Assembly (NCBI RefSeq): GCF_037042905.1
Contig: NC_087261.1
Location: 18,412,917 to 18,476,916 of the forward strand
Length of the DNA: 64,000 bases
DNA from: Lytechinus pictus
Lineage: Eukaryota; Echinodermata; Echinoidea; Temnopleuroida; Toxopneustidae
Direction: 5' to 3'
The notes beneath the pieces are model-generated. The model did not search any database. It saw nothing but the letters and a program-made list of their open reading frames with translations, and was not told the origin of the DNA. Below are positions 58,801-64,000 of this stretch, one piece after another. Numbering within the stretch: position 1 is the stretch's first letter; every line of letters starts with the position of its first letter. The position numbers were made by a program, and so were the translations under genes.

Positions 58801-61800
58801 AAAAAAAAAAACATTTTATAGGTATAAGAAGATAGAATATTAGATACATATTGAATAGTAAGCAATATTTTATTTCAATCTTCTTTTTGCATTTTTTTGC
58901 AAAACATGCACACTCTTTGCTCTCCATTTTATTTTTTATAAGAATATTTCAAATATTTCTTTAAAATTTGATTTCCGTTTTTTTGAGAAATTGAATGAGG
59001 AGCTAAATTACGCAATGCATTAAAAAGGATACGATACTGTGTCCATCACCACCGTGTCTACCAACAATAATGGCTTTTTATTCTTGTATCAACAATCTCA
59101 ATGTTCAGATTAATGTTAACAAAAATATCACTGAATTTTACCCAAAAGAGTCTAGAATGATGACAATCTTAAAATAAGTGATAACAATTACCAACAGATT
59201 TACACGTAAATCTAAGTGGAGATTTTGCTAATAAATCGTAACATATATCCATTTGACATCAATATCTATACAAAATTTAAAGTTTAATTCAGCTAAACAA
59301 TTTTTTTCAATATAAGTAACTTTTTATTTCCAAATATTGTTAGAATTAAATTTTCTTTCAAATAAAGTGACCAATTATAAACTCTTAATCCAATAAATAA
59401 TTGTTAAACGTTTTAGAAAGCTTACCAGATACATGTTTACTCGGTTTTACATGTAAAACAGGATCATGGTCCTTTAATCGAAAGTAGCCAACAGTTAAAT
59501 AATTTGAGCAATGTTTATCTTAAACCAAATATTTTTTTTTCATTTTAAGGTATACAACTCCAGATTAATTTCGAATAAAATATATATATTTTTTTTCTTT
59601 AACTTAGCATGAACACACAGTATAACTAATGATCTATCGTTATTTACAATATCTCCAATAACAAGACTGTCTGAGCATACCCAATGCTTCCACAAAAAAC
59701 ACTTATTCATAGAATGTTTTTCATTACCCCATGACAACTGCTGCTTAATATCTTAACCTGTATTATCAAAATAAGATTTGTCATTTCACAATTTCCAAGC
59801 CGTTATACTTTGACGAAAAAATAATGAAAGTTGATCAATTTCAGGCATTTGACATTTAATTTTCAAAAGACATCTTAAGAACAAGTGAATTCGGTCCAAA
59901 GTAATTGAGGTGTAGTTTAGGAAGGAATTTCCATCGAATATTATCATATATGATCCTTTTTTTTTGAGTTTTTTGAGTTTTTTTAGCCAAAGAATTTTAG
60001 AGCGTTACATTATAAAACAAATCAGGCATATTTATTCTTTCTTTTTCAGTTTCACCAAAGAGTGTTTTTCTTGTTTATATTATTTCTCCCTTTCCATGTT
60101 AAGTGGAATATAATTTGTTTAACTTTTTTTATTAACATGATCAAGCATGGGAAATACAGTCGTTAAATAGGTGATGTTTTAATTTAAAAGAATTAGCGGA
60201 AAAAGAAGGATTTTAATATGGTAACTTTTTCCGAAAAGTTTAAATATTGGAATTTTCACAATATTACTTGGTTTTCTTTTTTTTCACTTTTTCAATCCAA
60301 TTTTTTCGTAAGCATTAAACATATTTCTACTGAAATACACCCCTAGCGTCTTTATAAATATACTTTCCAATTAAAGTTTTTCAAAGATTATTGATAAAAG
60401 TTCAAAAACTTAAACCTTATCTCTTCGAAATATTGAACGATGGTCCAGCAACATTACATAACATTTTGACTCATTCCAGCTACAAATACTGTGATGTCAT
60501 TGGCGAATATCCTGCGTCTAATCTTGACCTTAACTGAATTATTAGCATTATCCTTCAAACTAATACCTTAAACGTTATCATACTTATTCAAATCAATTGA
60601 TAATTTTTTTTTTTCAACTACTGATAATAACATGGCAGAGACAATCTTTTCTCACTCATCTAGTTAGAGGGAAATAAACTTACTGCCAATTTAAATTCAT
60701 GTTACAACTCTGTGCATCTGCATATTAGCTTTTATATAATTAATGATTTTTTTTTTACCAAAATTGAAATTTGCAAGGGCTCTATAAAGAAAATTGCTAT
60801 GAACTTTTAATTATCAAAGGCCTTTTTAGGTCCAAAATAAAATAGTTTTGTTTTTATGTTTCTCAAATAATTGATATGCTTCCTAATCCACTTTCATATA
60901 TATCCTTTCCTCCACAAGTTGTACCCGATACGAAGAATGTCCTTCTCCCGATGAATCTACTCGGTGGCTGTCTTACAATGCCATCCAATGTGTATCCATC
61001 TCAGATGTCCAGCCTGATCATAGACTACCATATCAAATTACACAAGAGGTTTGTGGTGTTCTCAGACAAGAAGTTTTTGGAGTAGAATGCTTTTGGGTGA
61101 TCTCAAGTTCGGCCATGGCCTTAAAGTTTCCTAGTGAGGGTTATGGCACTTTTTTAACAAAGAGTTTTTTGTATAATTTAATGGAAATTTACAGTAAAAA
61201 AAGAAAAAAAATCCAGCCAGATTTTACATCGAAAATAACGTAAAACGAAGGGTTCGATTAAACCGTGAAAATACTGTTGAATCATTAAAATACTAAAATT
61301 AACCACAAACGTTAAGGTGGGGAAAACACACGGCATGTTACCAGGGCCCCGTTGTACAAAGAGTTACGATTGATCCGATCAAACGTAACTCTATGGAAAT
61401 CCATCAGTGTCATAATTTTTTCTACAGGAAATTTGCAAAATGGCCTTTGTAATCAAAGGAGAACACTCCAAATTGTCAAGAAATCAATGAATTTATGGAT
61501 ATGGATTCATATCTACAATTTTTTTTTAACAAACATGCATTTCATATGTTGACTTTGCTGGCTTTCCATAGTTGCGATTGATTGGATCAATCGTAACTCT
61601 TTGTACAACGTGGCCCAGAAATCTTGGAAACTTGTTTAGAATCTGCAGTAGAAACGTAAGCTGTGGGTCTTCTAAGCTATCCATTGGGAACGAACTCAGT
61701 GTGCTAAATACACCTTGTTCAACTAACTTGACTAACGTCTGGGCCTACTGATCACTGGCCTTATACGTGTGTTTAATAAAACAAAATAATAATGATTAAT

Positions 61801-64000
61801 GTATTGTTTTCAGTAAAAATGAATATATTTTGTTTCAATTTAGGTGCATTATATAGTCATCTTGCATGTCTAGGTTTAAGTATGAAACATTGAAAAGTCC
61901 ACTCTTAAAACACAATCGGAACATATTTTTATATCGTCATCAATAGGTAAACAAGAGGTCATTCAGTTATCTAAAACAATTTGTTTTCAAAGCTTATCTT
62001 TTTTCTTTACCATTTTTACCGACTCTAGATCATCATTACTGTACAGCAGCTTCCAATCCTGAAAGACAACCACCAATACAAGTGTGCCTTCGACTCTTCC
62101 GTGGTCAGTGCTGTTACAACTTCTGATACAGTAGTGTGTACAACTCCTCCTGTGGACGAATTGCCTACAATCCCTGAGGAAGGTGAGGCAAAAACTTTTA
62201 GTCTCATCGAGGCTCTTATGGCTTTACCATTATTACATGTAAAGCTATTTGATATATCTTTAAGAACTTGAAAACCCAGTTTATTTCCCCGGATTAATGA
62301 CTGGAACTTTCATTAAACATACGTATTTTAAGCATTTGAAAATCACCCATTCTTTTGCAACTTACGAATGAGGATCCATTGGCAATATACTGGAAGCGAT
62401 TTTTTTTTTCAATAACCATGTCGTTGACGTCCCTTGGAAGATAATGTTGATTAGTATCGTTTGTTGTTGTTTGTTTTATTTTGTTTCAACCACCAGATGA
62501 CCATAAGAATTTGATTCTTTCCATTGTTTCAACGGAGACCACAGTTTACTTCATAAGCACGGATTTAATCATGTTTGACTGCAGCCATCATAAATCGTAA
62601 GTAACAAATTTCACTGGTTATTTTAACACAGCGCTTTATGATATTGTATGAATGTAATAATTGCACATTTTATTTTCTATGTATAATGTTGCTTTCCCTC
62701 TATGTGATAAATTTTGCCATGCCCCATTTGCCTAGAGAAATTTAAGGAGCATCTTGGAAATACGAACTTATACGTTCTGGCACCTATCGTGTATTTCCTT
62801 AAAGAATCTGACACTTCGTTACGACTAAGAACTTGCAAGTAATTCACTTAATATGCAGTAAAGAAAAGGATGTTACTCTGGCCTTGTGCTTTACATTTCT
62901 CTGAGTTCATTCTTGCTTATACTCATACGTAATAATAACACATTACACATGTTACATATTATGTTTGATTTATTAAAAGAAAATTGTAATCGCGATTATA
63001 TTTTAAGGAAGTTGTGCAGGTGAGGTTGTCAAGCAAGACACATTCACCATTGACTGTACAGGTAATCATGGTCCATAAGGTATTTTTTCGGAGGAATATT
63101 CAGCTGTTTAAGTCGTTCCCATATGACTCAACTTATCTAGAGACAAGTCTCTAGTATATACTTATACACACGTCTATTGATCAAATTTGTTTTCATTGTT
63201 GACTTAAAATATAAACTGAAATGAGTTTCAGATCTCTCTAATGCCAAAGAAAATGTAACACGGTGCGGACTTTAACTTCAATTAATGAACGAGTAAATGC
63301 TTCAGATCATAAATTGGTATCAGGCCCCTCAATGTTTTTCCAACGTTTATTGATGGTAATTATGTGAGACTCTTGCCAGTCCAAGCTTAGAAGAATATCT
63401 TAACTATTGAACGTAGACTTATTATAATATCCAGGCTTGATCATATCTAGCATAATGCTTCTAATGCTTAAACAGACACATCGGACACCCACACGCACAC
63501 CCACCCAGATCCTCACTATATCTATTAGTATTTCATTATTGCAATTACAATGGCTATCCTAATCACGTTATGATTGCTTTCGACTAAAACTTGTCTTATC
63601 TGAAATTTATCGGCCAGTCATTGGTATTATTATTAAGTTTAAGGTATAATAATATTAAACCAAAGTTTATCTCTGAACATGTGTATGAATTTGGGAATTT
63701 TCTAGATCTGAATTGGCGCATCCAGGGGCCTAAGGCCCCCCCCCCCCCCCTCCGTTGGTGGAGCAAAAAAAGGGCGGAGAAAGAAAAAAAAGGGAAAGAG
63801 AGGAGGAAAAAAAGGAAAAGAAAAATAAGAGGAAGAAGACGAGTAAATGAAATAAGTTGACGGAAAGAATTAGAAAATATATATTTTTTTAATCTTTCAT
63901 GTAACTATACAATTTTCTCTCGCGCCTCGCGCTAGCATTGCATTTCTTGCTCAGTAGGCTGATATGGGGCTTTTTTAAATCAAGTTTTGAAGTCAGTATA
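30849..64000 (+). CDS. Plexin gene B, 5' half (spliced, 3' end outside window)
   Basis: Second semaphorin receptor of the plexin family on the same strand, 13.5 kb after plexin A ends. Eight exons give about 650 residues: signal peptide (residues 1-25, hydrophobic VLGVLLIQMMISC), sema domain (about 35-460), PSI domain (about 465-505, CGQYQTCEECI and DPYCGWC), then the segment CTRYEECP through YKCAFD, and MFDCSHHKS, all in plexin order. The first exon contains GRLCRNSLDEDFESYTEIEL, a hallmark of plexin sema domains. Semaphorins were considered, but the post-PSI exons fit plexin. Introns are large: the first coding intron is about 23.9 kb. IPT repeats, membrane helix and GAP domain must lie to the right. 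Confidence 0.92.
32005..32178 (-). mobile_element. tRNA-Leu/Ser-like SINE, reverse orientation
   Basis: The minus-strand head has GCCGTGGCCGAGTGG and GGGGTTCGAT; its 3' part (CGTTACCAATATTGC on the + strand) recurs in the SINE at 51583-51757. A working tRNA is excluded by the broken anticodon and T stems. Confidence 0.82.
32179..34010. other. Intron sequence without clear features
   Basis: A short GTCCG-rich tract (33656-33705; units such as CCGATAGTCCGCGGG) and a GT/G run at 33950-33975 are the only patterns seen. ORFs around 32472-32859 have no recognisable motif. Confidence 0.5.
34350..34995. repeat. Tandem array with GCGAGCGCGAAGCGCGAGC cores
   Basis: Seven units about 100-115 bp apart, each with a core close to TGCGAGCGCGAAGCGCGAGC (near 34352, 34461, 34575, 34688, 34803, 34866 degenerate, 34968). 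They are separated by AT-rich sequence with ATATTCCGACCTGAAAACTGGA-type remnants. Confidence 0.88.
35190..40640. repeat. 5.45-kb near-perfect palindrome (arms ~2.55 kb)
   Basis: The left arm runs about 35190-37728 and the right arm about 38080-40640, inverted, with a 350-bp spacer. The arms are near identical: the same 73-codon conceptual ORF occurs at 37009-37230 (+) and 38577-38798 (-). Both arms carry a (TA)n run, a CAAGGC-rich tract, C/G homopolymers and GCGAGC-type cores. Small differences (for example in the GCTAGC-rich stretch) show the arms are not a trivial copy. No coding capacity. Confidence 0.93.
40671..42780. other. Intron sequence between hAT-like ends
   Basis: G/C homopolymers at 40681-40695 and 40840-40853, a GCGAGC-type core at 42194, otherwise little structure. 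A short ORF at 41200-41391 ends in an acidic stretch (DLDFQIDDFEDEDNDEEMNN); I do not recognise it and give it low weight. Confidence 0.5.
42901..44756. other. Intron sequence
   Basis: Short spaced GGGGGCGCCAAATT-type repeats at 43025-43220 (units like GGGCGCCAAATTCATGTT), then AT-rich sequence with one inverted GCTCGCGCTTTGCCCTCGC core at 44651. No gene seen. Confidence 0.5.
45520..46690. repeat. Array of ~105-bp units with GCGAGC-type cores
   Basis: About 11 cores at 93-185 bp spacing (near 45521, 45627, 45720, 45825, 45937, 46036, 46220, 46338, 46441, 46549, 46663). The spacer consensus is roughly TTTTTGATATTCCGACCTG, then AAAACTGGACATTCTAAGCA. Seven cores belong to the older element and four to the nested one. 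Confidence 0.9.
46275..46891. mobile_element. Nested hAT-like element (617 bp) with 8-bp duplication
   Basis: Starts CAGTGGCGTACCATGG and ends TAGTTACGCCACTT. The target duplication AAACTAGA is exact (46267-46274 and 46892-46899). Removing the element and one duplication rejoins GAAAACTAGA with CATTT..CTAAG, the normal spacer of the older array, so insertion into a repeat unit is directly visible. Confidence 0.93.
46807..46848. repeat. T/G homopolymer tract
   Basis: A long T run followed by a G run near the right end of the nested hAT-like element; lengths are probably unreliable. Confidence 0.85.
47600..49290 (-). pseudogene. RTE-like LINE reverse transcriptase, decayed
   Basis: Minus-strand reading in broken frames: LKTPEEVEVRWARHF near 48600, KGDLMNCANWRRVN and GKVMESIVLGGIYK (48200-48330), VDFKQAFDSVNRRAMW (about 48050-48100), VKQGYILSPSLFLLLIDYEM (about 47850-47920), then TATG-IPYGQSKLFDLDFAAD near 47730-47830. 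The catalytic FADD box reads FAAD. These are RTE-type LINE motifs. The reading is interrupted at 47794-47829 by a tiny hAT-like insert. Confidence 0.88.
47794..47829. mobile_element. 36-bp TIR-only hAT-like copy
   Basis: Left half CAGTGGCGTAACTACG, right half in reverse CAGTGGCGTACCTTGG, with four bases between. Flanked by CCTGTTAC (47786-47793) and CCTGTTGC (47830-47837), a 7-of-8 duplication. Removing it with one flank restores the LINE reading Q-T-A-T-G-I-P-Y-G-Q. Confidence 0.85.
49790..49867 (+). mobile_element. tRNA-like SINE head (Leu/Ser-like), not a functional tRNA
   Basis: GCCGTGGCCGAGTGGTCTAA and CCGGGGTTCGATTCCCGG resemble type-II tRNA A and B boxes. The T arm has an extra G, the anticodon arm does not fold properly and there is no long variable arm. 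Two relatives lie at 32005-32178 and 51583-51757, so this is a SINE-family head. Confidence 0.72.
50195..50905. repeat. Long inverted repeat, left arm
   Basis: Diverged inverted copy of 52305-52960: for example GACATGAGTCCTTTCCACCA at 50262 against its inverse near 52885, and ATCTTTGAGATGCTGGACAT against the inverse at 52655. About 1.4 kb lies between the arms. ORFs inside have no recognisable function. Confidence 0.82.
50999..51515. mobile_element. MITE-like element with inverted halves
   Basis: Begins AAGGACAAGTCCACCCCAAC. CACAAAACAGTTATATTC and GCAAATGAG..GATGA on the left reappear inverted on the right (CATCGACTGTCTCATTTGC, CACTGTTTTGTG). A partial relative lies at 54485-54620 (TTTTGATGAAATTTTCGGCA). 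I recall this type as common in sea urchin introns. Confidence 0.72.
51583..51757 (-). mobile_element. tRNA-Leu/Ser-like SINE, reverse orientation
   Basis: Same family as 32005-32178: the + strand reads TAGTTACCAATAATGC at the tail and CCACTCGGCCACGGCA at the head. B box GGGGTTCGATCCC on the minus strand. Confidence 0.85.
52305..52960. repeat. Long inverted repeat, right arm
   Basis: Inverted partner of 50195-50905. A 155-codon ORF (52305-52772) lies in it; its partner strand and copy do not keep the frame, so I treat it as non-coding repeat sequence. Confidence 0.8.
53370..53935 (-). pseudogene. Penelope-like element reverse transcriptase fragment
   Basis: Minus-strand open frame with YIKYIDDIFMIWPHS (RT YxDD box), GIKFTIEKSKERINFLDVTI, TVYNKPTDSFSYLQYDSFHP and LARHFIRNEW, the string order of Penelope-like RTs. 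Only the C-terminal half of the RT is present; no GIY-YIG endonuclease is visible, and the frame runs into unrelated sequence before 53370. Confidence 0.88.
53997..54053. repeat. GCGAGC-type core with T/G homopolymer
   Basis: TGCGAGAACGAAGCACGAGC followed by a long T run and G10, the same arrangement as in hAT-like ends elsewhere; an isolated fragment. Confidence 0.75.
54206..54484. mobile_element. MITE with ~38-bp inverted ends
   Basis: The left has ATATTCATTAGGTGAGCTGA then GATGTCACATCTCCACTTT; the right is its inverse (AAAGTGGAGATGTGACATCA, CCACCTTATGAATAT). Confidence 0.85.
55760..55972 (+). CDS. Plexin B exon 2: sema domain
   Basis: 213 bp, 71 codons, acceptor aacctacag, donor AAG|gtagag, phase 0. 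It continues the sema domain as YANGVLPSDPFRCTGRLPDD, then SILTTVERHHTVAFVGDTEG, the blade with the plexin VVFVGTKSG-type strand. Confidence 0.9.
56300..56935. mobile_element. Two tandem MITE-like copies
   Basis: Unit 1 (about 56305-56525) and unit 2 (about 56715-56935) share TTAGGTCCACT, CATATTGCAATATTCTTATG-type sequence and GTATAAAAGAAATCTACCTG. The outer ends are inverted: GTTTGGTTGCAAAAGGGGTT and AACCCTTTTTGCAACCAAAC. They sit in plexin B intron 2. Confidence 0.78.
56990..57330. mobile_element. Fold-back element of GTCTA-type short repeats
   Basis: The left half is a run of short units such as CATTTAGTCTAATGCCATT and CAAGTTGTCCAATAGCCATT; the right half carries the inverse (AATGGTTGTTAGACGAAAT). 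The ends AATTGCCAACTCGTC and GACAAATTGGCAATT are inverted. Confidence 0.75.
57331..57954. other. Plexin B intron 2, remainder
   Basis: AT-rich, pyrimidine-rich toward the acceptor at 57954. No repeat or gene recognised. Confidence 0.5.
57955..58095 (+). CDS. Plexin B exon 3: last sema blade
   Basis: 141 bp, 47 codons, acceptor ttaccaacatag, donor CAG|gtgaga. It encodes LNIVNSSFGYVYEDVFLGGG, SVLQEMFLDESKGRI and TLATSSDRN. A nearer cag at 57972 would break the frame, so the upstream site is used. Confidence 0.84.
58464..58585 (+). CDS. Plexin B exon 4: PSI domain
   Basis: 122 bp, acceptor gtgaag (weak), donor AAG|gtaagc. It encodes VNCGQYQTCEECIGEDGG and DPYCGWCTLEA, the cysteine pattern and CGWC of PSI domains. 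A GG/ND-rich insertion separates the two halves. Confidence 0.88.
59000..60870 (-). pseudogene. Heavily decayed L1/Tx1-like LINE
   Basis: Minus-strand traces: KKAFDN near 60825 (FxDxxKAFD box), then KVKIRRRIFANDITVFVAGM around 60440-60530 (the ADD box as AND). Downstream strings such as WKHWVCSDSLVIGDIVNND near 59640 resemble late L1/Tx1 ORF2. Many stops. The assignment is tentative and fills plexin B intron 4. Confidence 0.45.
60919..61048 (+). CDS. Plexin B exon 5: PSI end and linker
   Basis: 130 bp, acceptor tccacaag, donor GAG|gtttgt (weak). It encodes CTRYEECPSPDESTRWLS, then AIQCVSISDVQPDHRLPYQI, matching the CTRKEEC and CVRLTVHP stretches of plexins. A longer ORF across this place in another frame is a shadow. 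Confidence 0.84.
61344..61616. mobile_element. MITE with 33-bp inverted ends
   Basis: Starts GGGCCCCGTTGTACAAAGAG then TTACGATTGATCC; ends in the inverse (GGATCAATCGTAACTCTTTG, TACAACGTGGCCC). 273 bp, no clear target duplication, in plexin B intron 5. Confidence 0.92.
62029..62182 (+). CDS. Plexin B exon 6: extracellular linker domain
   Basis: 154 bp, acceptor cgactctag, donor GAAG|gtgagg. It encodes IIITVQQLPILKDNHQYKCA, then FDSSVVSAVTTSDTVVCTTP, a two-cysteine immunoglobulin-like strand pair found between the first and second PSI domains in plexins. Confidence 0.85.
62497..62596 (+). CDS. Plexin B exon 7: strand before the second PSI domain
   Basis: 100 bp, acceptor caaccaccag, donor AAATC|gtaagt. 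It encodes NLILSIVSTETTVYFISTDL and IMFDCSHHKS, matching the plexin FLFYDCSVHKSC sequence that begins the second PSI domain. Confidence 0.86.
62597..63710. other. Plexin B intron sequence
   Basis: Apart from the tentative exon at 63012-63061, no exon, RNA gene or repeat is recognised. Confidence 0.5.
63012..63061 (+). CDS. Plexin B exon 8 (tentative)
   Basis: 50 bp between tttaaggaag and ACAG|gtaatc. It keeps phase and reads CAGEVVKQDTFTIDCTG, giving the Cys expected after HHKS. The acceptor is weak and the usual CVSS..CHWC pattern is missing, so it may be wrong or incomplete. Confidence 0.4.
63711..64000. mobile_element. Left end of another G/C-tract element (cut by window)
   Basis: TTGGCGCATCCAGGGGCC next to a C14 run, then a purine-rich stretch and an inverted GCGCCTCGCGCTAGCATTGC core at 63923. 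It resembles the CAGG-GCGGATCCAG class; the right end is outside the window. Confidence 0.6.

Noticed and set aside
60876..61085. 69-codon ORF over plexin B exon 5
   Set aside because: It is a shadow in another frame; the in-phase exon reads CTRYEECP and joins its neighbours.

Overview
The window looks like a metazoan nuclear genome, most likely an echinoderm (sea urchin-like). It is AT-rich and intron-rich, full of tRNA-derived SINEs, LINE fragments, palindromic MITEs and G/C homopolymer tracts. The only convincing host genes are plexins. The species call is inference: it rests on the repeat types and on plexins that are clearly deuterostome-like but divergent. No bacterial, phage or CRISPR features were seen.

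Layout. (1) Positions 1-17373, + strand: the 3' half of a plexin gene. I reconstructed 19 phase-compatible exons, the first cut by the window edge. They cover the last IPT repeats, the transmembrane helix, the juxtamembrane segment, the split GAP domain (C1 and C2) and the intervening Rho-GTPase-binding domain, ending at a stop codon at 17371-17373. (2) About 17.4-30.8 kb: an intergenic region built from MITEs, a TIR element with a tandem core (18980-19915), a 1.2 kb fold-back element (20342-21552), a 3.5 kb TIR element with ~550-bp internal repeats (22182-25675) and two CR1/L2-like LINE pieces in opposite orientation. One unrecognised small ORF lies near 30.2 kb. (3) 30849 to the right edge, + strand: the 5' half of a second plexin. 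It has a signal peptide, sema domain, PSI domain and the following extracellular exons, and its 3' half is beyond the window. Its first coding intron (31881-55759) is about 23.9 kb and is a nest of mobile DNA: a 5.45 kb near-perfect palindrome, nested hAT-like elements, an RTE-like LINE, a Penelope-like RT fragment and SINEs.

The two plexins lie head-to-tail on the same strand, so this is probably a tandem plexin cluster. Plexins are semaphorin receptors: the extracellular sema/PSI/IPT part binds ligand, and the cytoplasmic split GAP acts on Ras/Rap-type GTPases under control of the RBD. In the first gene the adjacent arginine pair of GAP segment C1 reads Thr-Lys, the last arginine is kept, and the C-terminal tail is short. 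It may therefore be a catalytically altered or inactive receptor.

The best candidate for an under-described system is a hAT-like transposon family. Its elements start with CAGTGGCGTA, leave 8-bp target-site duplications that I can read directly (CTTTGGAT, AAACTAGA, CCTGTTAC/CCTGTTGC), and are filled with ~105-bp units, each holding a CpG-rich mirror-symmetric core (CGAGCGCGAAGCGCGAGC). One copy has inserted into a repeat unit of another, and a 36-bp copy consisting only of its two ends sits inside a LINE reverse transcriptase.
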